From contig JBANAY010000003.1 of the NCBI GenBank assembly GCA_037952775.1, forward strand, positions 10,354,001 to 10,418,000: DNA of 64,000 bases, written 5' to 3'. The stretch comes from Clonostachys chloroleuca. Lineage: Eukaryota; Ascomycota; Sordariomycetes; Hypocreales; Bionectriaceae. The stretch's first letter is position 1. Every line of letters begins with the position of its first letter. The position numbers and the translations under genes were made by a program. This document shows, piece by piece, positions 11,475 through 22,116 of the stretch. The notes beneath the pieces are model-generated. The model saw only the letters and a program-made list of their open reading frames with translations, ran no database searches and was not told where the DNA came from.

Positions 11475-12324
11475 GACTTGCTTACGGTTACACTATGATG
11501 ATTACGTGCTTCGCTCGCAGATCAAATCGTATTTGCTGAGATCGAGAAGCGAAAATACATGTTATGTTATGGGCGTTTCTTGGTGTATCAAGCCATAGAG
11601 GCTACTTGACCAAGGCAATGGATGCTTGAAGGGGTTGAATGATGGGACGCAGCAAGAGCAAAGATAATAGGAGAGTAAGCAGAATCAGCCGTCTCTTTTC
11701 AACTTGGGACTGGCAACGGAGTTTGGGCGATCAACCTAGGAAAGGAAATCAAGCAGGCAAGATTTTTCGATTGTTATCTCTAGCGAAACCTCCCCACGAA
11801 AGGGGCAGGGCTGGAAAGTCGAACGGGACTATATTTGGGACATTCTTTGATAGAAGCGATTACGTATGGGATTTCGGATCGGCTTTTTTTTTTTCTTCCT
11901 TCTTTTTGTAATTTCCTTCTGGCGCGTCGACCGCTCGCGATTAGAGAGCAACGAGCAATACAAGTATTTTCAAAGAAACATTTTCCCCCAACCGCGTGCC
12001 TAGATTATCTCACTTCCCAACGCCTTGCTTAGTGTCTAAAAAGGGAAATCCGAATTAACTCCATGTACCTTTTCCCCTGGAAATCATAGACGTCTATGCC
12101 GCCCCGCGACCCAGATCAGGAATCTTCAAATGCTAGAAAAACATAACAACGTTAAAGTCGTGTTTCATGGATCCCTAGCTCCATGATGATGCAGTTGCCC
12201 TCCTCCCCGCAAGCCGCCTCGGCTTGCTCTTCTGCTTCTGCTTCAGCTTCTTCTCCTTGTTCTTGTTCTTGTTCAACTTGGTGGTGGTGGTGTTGAGTTC
12301 AGTCGGGCTGAACGTGAGGCTGCT
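11475..12324. other. convergent 3' flanks, with open extension beyond the GCN5 stop
   Basis: Between the ends of the 318-aa protein gene (plus) and GCN5 (minus). T-rich tracts occur near 11884-11908. The right end, 12178-12324, stays GC-rich and open in the GCN5 frame for 49 codons after the stop (see findings). No separate gene recognised. Confidence 0.6.
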
Positions 12325-13635
12325 CTACTTCTCAGGTTCCAGGTGCGACCACTCGGGGACAGCCTTGATCTGCTGCCACATGTACTTCTCCAGCTTGTTG
12401 GCTGACTTGGCGTACGGCGTGCTCTCGTTGTTGTATTTCCGGCAGTTCTCGAAAATCAGCCTCGCGTCCCTGATGAAGTCCTCGGGGGTCGAGTACTGGT
12501 CAGCCTCGAGCTTGTTCTCCATGGTGCTGAGGTCCATGGGCTCCTTGATGACGTCGTAGTAGTCCGCCACCTCGTCGCGGTTGACCGGGACGAGGAACGG
12601 CCATGCGGCGTTGTGGTTCTGCAGGTCGTTGAGGAGGTGGAGGAGCTGGTTGTAGTTGGGGCCGTGGCGGGGCTGGCGGGCCAGCTCGTCCATGTCCGGC
12701 GACCATCCGGACGCACGGATGGCCGGGATGTCGAGGGGGTTGATCTCGGTGATGCCGTTCTTCCACTCCTTGGGAGGTGCGTGGACCAGATGTGACTTTG
12801 AATATGCGCGGATCTTAGCCTGGACGCATTCCTTTTGCTTGAGGAGCATCCGTCCCATCTCGAGGTACCGGATGCGAGGCAGCATGGAGCACTGCATGAT
12901 TGTTCCTCCCTCGTAGTCTTTGATGTAGCCCATCCACACGCTGCGGTCGAGTGTGATCTCCTTGGTGAAGCCCTGCTTCTTGAAATAGCCGATGGCGTAG
13001 TTGTCGGCGTATGTGAGGAAGTGCATGACGTCGCTCGTGGCCTTGACGTAGTCCTTCAGATGGGACATGAGATGGGCACCGTAACCCTTGACTTGCTGGT
13101 CGGAGCTGATGGCGCAGAATACGATTTCGGCAAAGCGGCGTCCCTTGAACGGTCTGTAGGTAATCCCGCCAACTACTTCCAAGGGTTTCTTAACGATGGC
13201 GATAGAGAGATGGGTTCGGTCATAGACTAGACGGGCGATGTAGTCCTTGGGCATCTTGGGCAGCTGCTTCTGGAATATGCACTTCAGGCCGGTAAGGATG
13301 ATGAGAGACTCGCGGTCGCCGTCGTTGTTCACTACGCGGAATTCTATTTCGCCATTTCGTTCTTCGATGACGGCCGGCTGGATGAGGATGTTAGCAGTGG
13401 GTGGTGGTGGATGGAGGGTGAGCCGACGCACCTTCTCTGGGAATGGGATTGGCTTCATGGCCTTTCTATCGACCTCCTCGGCGGCGTCCTGGTCCTGTTT
13501 GATGCGCTTCGATGCTGAGGGGGACGAAGGCTCCTCCTCAGCCTTGCGTTTTGCGCCTGGGACGGTGTCAGCGCGGTGCTTTGCGTAGCGGGTGTGTAGT
13601 GAATCCGAATGCTTACCATCGTCCTTCACAGTCAT
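12325..13635 (-). CDS. GCN5: histone acetyltransferase GCN5 (SAGA/ADA catalytic subunit)
   Basis: Single-exon minus-strand frame, 436 aa. It acetylates histone H3 N-terminal lysines as the catalytic subunit of SAGA and ADA coactivator complexes. The N-terminal 75 residues are basic and Ser-rich. The GNAT domain follows, with the catalytic glutamate in AEIVFCAI and the acetyl-CoA loop [11 protein letters not shown], then [21 protein letters not shown]-terminal bromodomain is clear: [31 protein letters not shown] and the acetyl-lysine-binding Asn region ENCRKYNNE. The order and size match fungal Gcn5. I start at ATG 13635 (MTVKDDG); nine codons upstream in frame begin with GTG. It is divergent from OST5 across 432 nt. 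Confidence 0.96.
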   Translation of the reverse strand: MTVKDDGKHSDSLHTRYAKHRADTVPGAKRKAEEEPSSPSASKRIKQDQDAAEEVDRKAMKPIPFPEKVRRLTLHPPPPTANILIQPAVIEERNGEIEFRVVNNDGDRESLIILTGLKCIFQKQLPKMPKDYIARLVYDRTHLSIAIVKKPLEVVGGITYRPFKGRRFAEIVFCAISSDQQVKGYGAHLMSHLKDYVKATSDVMHFLTYADNYAIGYFKKQGFTKEITLDRSVWMGYIKDYEGGTIMQCSMLPRIRYLEMGRMLLKQKECVQAKIRAYSKSHLVHAPPKEWKNGITEINPLDIPAIRASGWSPDMDELARQPRHGPNYNQLLHLLNDLQNHNAAWPFLVPVNRDEVADYYDVIKEPMDLSTMENKLEADQYSTPEDFIRDARLIFENCRKYNNESTPYAKSANKLEKYMWQQIKAVPEWSHLEPEK

Positions 13636-14067
13636 GATGTACGGGTTGCTCTGGGGACGCACTGCTCGAGATGCGGCGGCTGTGGCTCGTCATGCGTGTG
13701 CGGATGCTGTCGCATAGCAAATGGAGAAGCATCTCGAGCTCCCGCTTCACTACTTTACTCAGGCGCGACGTCAGATGTCAAGGCGTGAGCCCGTAGACCA
13801 ATGAGATCGGATATCCCACCCACCGGACCCCACACTCTACCGTAAACGGTTAGAGCCTAGAGCCGCGTATTTGCTCTAAGCCTGTTTGGGCTATCGGCCA
13901 GATGTCGATAATGGTAAACAGCTGCTGGCCCTTTGCTGATGAACGAAACCTCCAACTTCACCAGAAGCTCATTATCCGCCTTCTCCCCATTGCCACGACT
14001 ACCCATTGAAAACCCCATTACCCGACTATCGAATTCGATAAACTTTTCGGTCTCACTTTAGTCACAT
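13636..14067. promoter_or_regulatory. divergent promoter region, GCN5 / OST5
   Basis: 432 nt separating two divergent start codons. It must hold both core promoters and leaders. No specific binding motif was identified with confidence. Confidence 0.6.
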
Positions 14068-14434
14068 ATGGATTCTTCCTTGCATGAGGTCTGGCAAGCT
14101 GCTGCTGGCAGTCCCTTTCTTCCCACAATTAGCAAGGAGAGCCAATTCACCGTCGGATTCTTGCTGCTCCTCATTGGAGTCGCATTGACAGGCTACTTTG
14201 CGCTGAGTAGGTTCCCGACAAGGATAGCCCCTCCCCTTTCTTCAACATTGAAGCTAAATAGTTCCCCTTAGACCGTTCACTACTTAACGTCCCGCTCCTG
14301 GGTGTCCCTGCCTCAGCAGCTATTGCGTTCGTCTCATCCCGTTTTCGCCTTAGAAGCAATGCGAAACCAATACTCACAAACCAAATAGGGTTGGAACGGT
14401 GTATATGTTCTGCGCAGTCGGAGTTTACGTTTGA
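14068..14434 (+). CDS. OST5: oligosaccharyltransferase subunit OST5 (TMEM258 family)
   Basis: Three exons, 14068-14206, 14272-14326 and 14389-14434, give a 79-aa protein with two membrane spans. OST5 is a small subunit of the ER oligosaccharyltransferase that transfers glycan to Asn in nascent proteins. Recognisable features: LHEVWQAAAGSPFLPTIS at the N-terminus, the first span GFLLLLIGVALTGYFAL, NRSLLNVPLLGVPASAAIA, and the end VYMFCAVGVYV followed by the stop. The middle exon is short and intron 2 needs a GTTCGT donor; other nearby GTs give the wrong frame for the conserved C-terminus. Introns are 65 and 62 nt. Only 185 nt separate its stop from the RAD1 start. Confidence 0.92.
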
Positions 14435-14619
14435 GATACCCCACGAGAAGAAGCGCCCCAGAATAAGCTCGGTTCGGCTAGTTCCACTGTACAATAGTTG
14501 AAGACCAGAAGAAAGCCATTGAACGAACGCCTATACTTTTCATTTCACCTTTTCATTGTTTCATTTCTCATTTCAGAATCGGCATAACCCTCTGCGCACT
14601 CCCCAGGGTTCTATAGAAG

Positions 14620-15643
14620 ATGGCGACTGAAAATCCACCCATCTTCCGGGCCGTTGCAACGTCCACGCGGCCTTTGTACCAACTTCTCCGCTGCATCGAC
14701 TTTGCCCCAAGAGTGCACGTTCAAATCACTGAGCAGGGTATACGTTTTACGGCGGACCTCTCACGTGTGATGCAAGGTGTGCATTCCCTTGTTTGTTCCC
14801 CTGAAATCAACGTGACAATTTCTCACAAGCTCGACAGGTGTTTCCTTTCTTGGTTCCGATCTCTTTTATTCTTATACTGTTAATCTACCGAGGGAGGAGG
14901 GTGAAGAATCTCCTGCGCCTGTAAACTTTCAAATCCCACTCGGCTCTCTCCTGGAAGTTGTCCAGATTTTCGGCGCTGTGGACGTGGCGACACGAGCCCA
15001 GAAGGCAGATCAAGACTCTTACCGAAGTAATTTCCGCAATTATCGCCCTGATGCTTTCAGTAACCATGCCCTCGGCCTAGCTGGGACATGCACTTTTCTT
15101 TACACGGAGGAGGGGGATTCGTTCAAGATAACCATTGAGGAATCGGGCGTTAAGACCACAGCCGCACTTACAACATACGTCCCTGAGATCCCTGATGAGA
15201 TCCCCTTTGACCGCGACGACATGAGCTTCAAGATTATAATGCAGGCACGCTCCCTCCTTGACTCTTTGTCGGAAATCACGCCGACCAACCCAAGCAGATT
15301 GACTATCACGGCGTCTAGGGGATCACCGTATCTATCCTTGGCGGGTGTTGGGGATCTTGGCAGCTCGGCCGTCGACTTTGCACGTGGGAGGGATCTGATG
15401 GAGACCTTCAGCATTCAGGAACGATTTTCTCAGAGTTACAAGTTCGATTTTATAAAACACTCTACGGAAGGGATGCGCATTGCAAGCAAGGTCAGCCTTC
15501 GCGGGGACCGACAGGGCGTTCTCAATCTACAGCTCATGGTAATTACAGAGGGGGAGAAGCACAGTTTCTTGGACTTTCGGTTCGTGCCATTCATCCAGAA
15601 TGACGGGGATGAGGACGGCGGAGGGGACGATGAGGAATTGTAA
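14620..15643 (+). CDS. RAD1: checkpoint clamp subunit RAD1 (9-1-1 complex)
   Basis: Two exons, 14620-14776 and 14838-15643, give 320 aa. Rad1 forms a PCNA-like heterotrimeric ring with Rad9 and Hus1 that is loaded at DNA damage and activates the checkpoint kinase. The N-terminus (YQLLRCIDFAPRVHVQITEQ, GIRFTADLSRVMQG) and the block LPREEGEESPAPVNFQIPLG are typical of fungal Rad1. Later blocks are FGAVDVATRAQKADQDSYRS, LAGTCTFLYTEEGD, DLGSSAVDFARGRDLMETFS and RIASKVSLRGDRQGVLNLQ. The 61-nt intron (GTGTGC...ACAG, phase 1) restores VSFLGSDLFYSY. The C-terminus is acidic (DGDEDGGGDDEEL). Length matches the family. Confidence 0.93.
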
Positions 15644-16383
15644 GGCAAGGTTGGTTGCTCTCAGACTGTTTCTGGGAAGGGTTGCCGGCTGGAATGGATT
15701 TACCGTGTAAAGTGGCTGAGTAGTAGACATCTCTCCATATATCTTCTTTCGCGATTCTGCTCTCCCGATTGGTGTGCCTGGTTTGCCCCCAGCCGCCGGC
15801 CATATCTCCATACCACTCCCAGCCTGGTGATGCCATTGGGACGCTGGGCCTGCGTCGGTTTCCACGGGAAGTTAGATCGTGTCTTAAAGCTTCTTACCGC
15901 TTATTGGTGTTTCTTTTGTCGCTCTAAGACCTTACCCTACATCAAGACTAGCTTTCATGTAAGTCTCGGCAATTTTTGTCTGAGACCTATGCGAGGGGGT
16001 CAGCAATTGGGAGGTTGATGCTACCCTATGGGTGGAATGATCAGCCACCATGATTCGAAGCACATTGCATCGCGAGGAGGGAGTCATTCTGTGGACGCGA
16101 GTTCAAGATAGACGTCTTGTGTCTCGGATGTCGTTCCTTTTGATTTTAAGTTATAAGAGGCGCGCCAGTTCACGATATGATGTTGAAATGTGTAACTACC
16201 TACCCCAGGCTTGCTCATCGATTACGACATTGAACGACTTGATCGTCGCCCGTTACCATTTTATCTTCCTCGCCTGTCGTGTATCTATCGTACATCAGTT
16301 AAATCCACATTCTACGTTTGAGCGTTACATTCACGCATCAAGGTAGCAACCACTAAGCCTTACGAGCAAGAATTCAGCCCAGC
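15644..16383. other. intergenic region
   Basis: 3' flank of RAD1, then AT-richer sequence with short frames on both strands. Nothing recognised. Confidence 0.6.
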
Positions 16384-16797
16384 ATGCATTCTCTCTCCGG
16401 ATTCCTGCATCGGAAAGATCAGCCCAGGCTTACGACCAGGTCCCGAAGCGGGCACTGGATGACCACCACCACTACGTCAGCGAGGCCGCACGCCTGGCTC
16501 CAGACCGTCACTGACTGGTTCGCGGGCTGCTGGGGCACCGCCTGTGGCAGCTGCAGGAGCAGAAGCAGGAACCAGGCCGCCGTGGCTGCTGCTGGGGTGG
16601 GAGCGCGCCGCCACGAGGACGAGGAGCACGAGCCGCTGCTCGAGTGTCAGAGGATCGAGGGGGAGGAGTGGTGCTCCAGGCACAAGCGGTCCCCCTCTGG
16701 TGCCTCGTGGTGCGACTCGGAGATGGAGGGCTACGTGCCCAGCCGGGCCGCCTTGTCGTGCCTGCGGACGACGTCAGGCAGAGGGCTGAGATGTTGA
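16384..16797 (+). CDS. doubtful small ORF, 137 aa
   Basis: An ATG-initiated frame whose middle (about 16440-16770) is sharply more GC-rich than its surroundings. The product has a Thr run, a Cys-rich patch (WFAGCWGTACGSC), an Arg-rich patch, and an acidic segment (HEDEEHEPLLECQRIEGEEW). No domain or family is recognised. GC-rich codons in third positions and isolation between gene-free stretches make a real small gene possible, but overlapping frames on the same strand are nearly as open. Treat as tentative. Confidence 0.3.
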   Translation: MHSLSGFLHRKDQPRLTTRSRSGHWMTTTTTSARPHAWLQTVTDWFAGCWGTACGSCRSRSRNQAAVAAAGVGARRHEDEEHEPLLECQRIEGEEWCSRHKRSPSGASWCDSEMEGYVPSRAALSCLRTTSGRGLRC

Positions 16798-19700
16798 ATC
16801 ACCAACGGGGGCCATACGGGCCCTTAAACCAACGGAGTGTACGGACCAACAGTACGGACCAACAGTACTAGGTATATGGACCAACAGTACTAGACGACCC
16901 GAAGGAGAGGATAGAGTGCAAGGCTGTGTGGTTCTAAAAAAAACCACCACACCGGTTATCCCAATCTACGATTTAACCTATGGGGAACGAGAAAACGTGG
17001 TGATGTTTATTCTTCTTCCCCCCTCTTTGTTGCTATTTCCAACGTCCGTCTGGACCGGGGAATTGGATGAGTAGATGCCAAGATGCAAAACGTGGTTCAT
17101 GATCGAAGCCGGGATAGTTTGGCACGTTGTTTCTCTTTTATTTTTGGCATGAAGCCCACGAACCAACAACTTAGCGGTTTGGATTTACCGGATGCGGGCA
17201 GGGCCCTGGGTGGAATCTTGCTTGGGAGACGATGAGTGGGCAGGGGTCAACGAGGACGGCATTTCCCATTGATAGGCGTCTTACTAACAGCTGCTGTGCA
17301 TCTCCTTGGGACCATGGATTGGCTCAGGGCAGGGGCTGGGGTGTGGAAAATCCCTGGGTCTGGGGACAGTATTACGGGGTGTGTGCGGGCTGGACAGTAA
17401 TACGCACCAATGCAGCAGCGCACCAATGACGAGGGCATGGGAACCGACTTATCGTCATGTGATAAGGACCAAGAAGCGGATTTACGTCAAGCCCGGCATC
17501 CAAAGCCCAGCAGCAGAGCTAGAGAGCTGACAGCGCGATATCCTGAGTCGGTGAGGATGAAGCTATCCGCATCGGGGTAGTTGACAGCGGCCAGTGGACC
17601 ACTCGAAAACTTGGGGGAAAAGGGACAGGACAAGGCAGCTCGACGGAATTGACTTGCGACGGCGCTGAACCGGACCGGCAATGGCGGCTTCCGCACCCAA
17701 AGCAGCTGGGTCTGGTGTGTGGTGGTATCAACGTTGCAGCTGTCGCGGGCCAGATAAGGTGAGGTCTGCGGAAGCGAAGAGGTGAAGAAGGGAAATGAAT
17801 GTGATGGGAAAGAGATCAGACGATAGTGGTTTCTCGGGAGTTTCCCCAAACATGTAATATAGCATTCTGATACAGTTGCATTGACGGCGTGTAGCAGATC
17901 AGCGGCACATCGCCCGGGGCCCTGTTTCCAGTGGCCGGTGGTGGTGTCCTCGTGTTGCAGAAGCCATCTCAATTGCCTTTAGCTGGTCCCCAAATCCCAC
18001 TCTATTGCCACAACTGGTGGGTTGCACCACAGCAATCACGCTCCATTCTGTTCCTGGGGATGCTCTCCTGCTGCACTCTAACTTGTGGGTGTGTATCAGG
18101 TTGATAGCTCGATGGCTGCCCTCTGGTCGCGCAGGCCGAGGGCGCGGAGATTAGATGGTACTGTCCGACTGACAAGACACATGGTCTGGCCCGTCTTTGC
18201 CCCAAGGCTACCTTCTCCTCACGGCAGCTTTGGCGAAAAGGCACAGCGGCATCCATAGGACGGACCCTACCGTCAATCGCCTGCCTCTCTGCTAGCTGCC
18301 GGATTAGGATTTGAGGTATCCAGAATTGATCGATTCCTTCTCGGCGCTAGCTCTGGCCCAGCCATCCTTCCACCCGTTACGCCAATGGCTGGACGCAACG
18401 TGATAGCGAGCAGAGGGGGCCAGTCTCCAGGCTTGGCTGAGGCTACCCACGAACACCTGCTAGCCTTGGGGCGAGAGGCAAAGGGCAATGGAGTAAGGGA
18501 TGAGCCGCTTGCCTGTGCCTCATGGTCGCGCCGATTAACATGTCGTGAATTAGGCAGTAGGCATCTCGATCGGCAGGTCCCTATCCATGGCTCGGAGCGC
18601 TAGGCAATGCAGGCAATAGAGCCTTCGTCCATCTGTGGACCGCTCATGCGATTTCCAGCATTTCATCTCCCTCGCCTTGTTCTCGGCTGGGCTCGCCCTG
18701 CCTGTGGCCGAGGGCACGCTGATCTCGGGGTGGCCTCGGCTGGCCAATCACACATGCCACGGTGGTATGAAATGTAGGTGTGCTTGCCTGCTGGAGGTAG
18801 GGAGTCGTAGTTGCATTGCGTGATGCTGTTTCGTTTCCCGCGCTATGCTACTCTCTGGGTAACCCCGGGATTGTCTCTTGTCTTGTCTAATATCCTGTTG
18901 GCTGGAACACCACATGGACCAACGCGTTTCTCCCTCTGTGCCCATTCTTGCACCCTTTGGAATTCTTAGCAGCGGTGCTATAGACGAACAATTTATTTCC
19001 ATTTCATGATAGTAATTGGCCCCCACCGGCTGGTCACGTAGACAGACCCGCGAGCGGATACAAGATCCTCTGTGGAACGAGGATGAGGAGACGGCTGTCA
19101 CTGCTGTGAAGGGTAATGCGAATGGCAGGGGGCGGCCCCATCACCAGTTCGCACACCTTCACGTTCGCATGCCTGTTTGCCGTAATGATTGTCGGGTATG
19201 GATTGGTGGGCTAAATACATGCCATCTGTAGCTCGGGCATGAGTGCAATAGGCAAATGAGCTCTTGCAGCGAATCCTAAAATCGAGTGGCGCAGAAGGTC
19301 ACCACCAGACACCAAAAGCAACGACTACTGCGTCCCTACATCCGAGATGCATTTGCAAGATGTTGTACTATTGGACGCCGGCATATGCAGTATTGGGACT
19401 TTCGAGACGGATAGCTGGCGAGATGCTGGGCAGGAGGGCAAAAGTCATACGAGTAAAATGCTGTTGGGGGTGGTGCCGCCCTCAGGTTGAGACAGTAGGC
19501 GCCCAGAGGCGATGCAACCACCAACAGACGAGAATACCCGCCCTGCATGCTCTGGATTGACGCGCTGCGCTCACATCGTGCCAGCTGAGCTCACAGCCAA
19601 CTCGCTTGGATGCGCAGTTGTTGGATAGTGGGATGATCCAGGTGGTACTAGCCGCCAACTGGAGGAACTTCTGGCTCAGCCGTCACGCACACATGCGCTG

Positions 19701-22116
19701 TTGGCGATCCAGCGCTGGCTTGGTAGCAGTTGAGATGCGATAGGATACCACCTCCAGCTCTCAACAGCATGCTACCTTAGGTAAGGCACTAGCTAAGTAG
19801 CCTTCCTCAGTAGCGCAGGGCCGTAGCTGAGGCAAGGCAAGCAAACGGCAAGCCCCACCCAACGGTACCGCCGGCAGCGAGGTAAGGCAACTGGAGCAAG
19901 TAATAGCCTAGCCGATTGCTTGGTGCGTTAGCTCTGCCAGGCCCTTTGTCACTGGATGATAGTATGATGGAATCTTACGGCATGACCCCACGGTAATTAA
20001 CCCATTGCTGGTGGCTTGCATTTATCCATTTCCGCGCCAGAAGCCCAACGGTGAAAAAGCAAAGGCGGGCAGGAAACAAGGGCTGACTTGCGCTGCCTAG
20101 TCATTTCGTGACGCAGTTCACGATATTCTGGAGTATACGATTTTTTTAATACCGGATTAGGGAATTTCGTCTATCTAATTTGGTAAACCCCGGCGCACGC
20201 TCCAGGTCCGGGATTGAACCTGTGTTTGCTGACTGTGTATGTAATATTAACATTCCGCTCTCACCGGCAAAACGAACTGGGAGTGAATCGGAAGTGAGTA
20301 AGCAAATCAAAGGAGAAAAAAAAGCAAATGCATGAACGCTTGATGGCCTCAGCACCTTAGTGGTCCCGGGGGGTCGGGAACTGCGAGTCGGCCACTGAGG
20401 ATGGACGTATCTACCCACCACTTTGGCCACCGAGAGCGGCGTGGAGAGAGAGTGTGCACATGTGTGTCTCTCTTGTAGATAGATGCAGCTGCCAAGAGGC
20501 ACACACCTTACGAATACGCACTAACTTACGATGCTGTACAGCGCAGAGCTGGAGGCTGCTCTGGTGTCGAAAGCAAGAAAATGAATCGACTTCCCCAATG
20601 AGGAAGGGGCCTGTTCATGACAAACCGAATATGGGCCACAGCCAACCAGAGGAGGCTAGGTAACGTCAGCCCGATGCCCGAAGGATTCGAGGTGGTGTCT
20701 GGTGCAGCAGCCGAGTACGTCAACTGGTCGGGGTGGGACGGCTTTTGAGAGGGGGCCCCTGCACTTTTCATTCCTTCACTTACACATTGGGGGCTTTTCC
20801 CTGGCAAAGTGCCGGCCCTGACAATTTGCCAGCTCGCTCATCGACCGTCGGCCTCGAGTGCGAGGGAGGGGGAATCCTAAGGGAGCTCCAGGCAGTGACG
20901 TTTTGTCCCTGAGAGATTTCCCAGCCCGCGATGCGAAATTAATACACCTGTACGGCGACGTCAACGCCTCTACCACATACCCACCACCCTCTGGCGCAGT
21001 GCGCAAATCACTTCCCATTGCCAGACCGTCGTCACAGCAGATACGAGGGGCCGTCGCCCGTCGAGGCTTTGCTTGCCTTGCTCATGCAGTGTGCTATGCC
21101 CATTGACTTTATTTTAGGACCATTTCCCTTCCGGGCTGCAATTCACGACCTGCCCATGCGCAAAGCAGCTAGCTGGGTTAAATAAAGACACTGGAAGCTA
21201 GGCCAGTGGGTTTCGAGACCGCTGGACTAGTAATAACCGGTCTGCTATGCAGTCAATTTAGCCCACTAGAACAATGGCAGAGCGCACCATGTACCGCGCC
21301 CGCAGTTGCTGTATGGCGAGGTACACACCGCCGCCCGCGAAGGCACGGGGATCCGCCCCGCCTCCGTGCCGGTCGTAGACACACACCCTACCCCCCCTCC
21401 TTGTCCCTCGACTAAATCCATCCTTCCATCAACTCAGCTCAGCTCACCTCACCTGGCACCAAGACTCCGCTCACATCCTCGATCCCAAGGGCCCAACGCA
21501 CCAACCACCACCCCAGCTTCGTGCGTCGTGCATTTCTCCCACCCCATCGAGCATGTCCCGCTGCCGTCCGCATCGAACAGGGCCTTCGCCCTTGCGCCTC
21601 GCCACCCATCTTCGCACCATGGCCCCCAGTTATCACCTTGATGCTCGCTCTCTGCCTTAGCTGGCCCTCGTCCGTCTCTGCAATGCCGCAGACCGCACTC
21701 CCCTCATCGCCCTTTCCCTAATGCAGCGCTGCTTACTGACGGGTCCCCATCTGATCTGATACTATTCAAAGCTCTTCCCCTCCCCTACGGATTCTTGTCC
21801 CGGACCCAGAGACCTATTTTCTAATCTCTCTTCTATCCATCTTACATATCATGTTCCGTTGGCCGATGGGCTTCGAGATTCCCGGGTCCAGCTGCCAACA
21901 CGATACCCTCTACCAACAGTTCATTGTCCCTACGCACTGACAGGATCCATCACGCGATATCCCAGCGTTTCGGCCTTGTCTTTGTTTCCCTTTTCTTCCT
22001 TCGATCGCCTACATACCATGATCCATCCTCTTCCTTCCTTCTTTCCTTTCCCATAATAGAGTCAAGCAACTTACACTGAAACACATCCCCTCACCGCAGA
22101 GCGGTAGCGCGACATC
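16798..22116. other. 5.3-kb gene-poor region
   Basis: No frame in this stretch looks like a conserved protein, on either strand. A degenerate tandem repeat sits at 16843-16893. The last ~750 nt (21360-22116) are strongly C/T-rich, as in fungal promoters and leaders, and probably belong to the 892-aa protein gene. A tRNA-like B-box near 20206 does not fold as a tRNA. A non-coding RNA or leader introns cannot be seen or excluded from sequence alone. Confidence 0.6.
16843..16893. repeat. short repeat, three copies of GGACCAACAGTAC
   Basis: Copies at 16843-16855, 16856-16868 (directly adjacent) and 16878-16890. The second and third are both followed by TAG. It lies at the left edge of the gene-poor stretch. 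Confidence 0.85.

Noticed and set aside
17487..17972. 161-codon minus-strand frame in the gene-poor region
   Set aside because: Residue composition looks random and there is no domain or codon bias.
20190..20230. tRNA-like B-box (GGTTCAATCC on the minus strand)
   Set aside because: The T-stem has two mismatches and no matching acceptor stem or A-box lies at the right distance.
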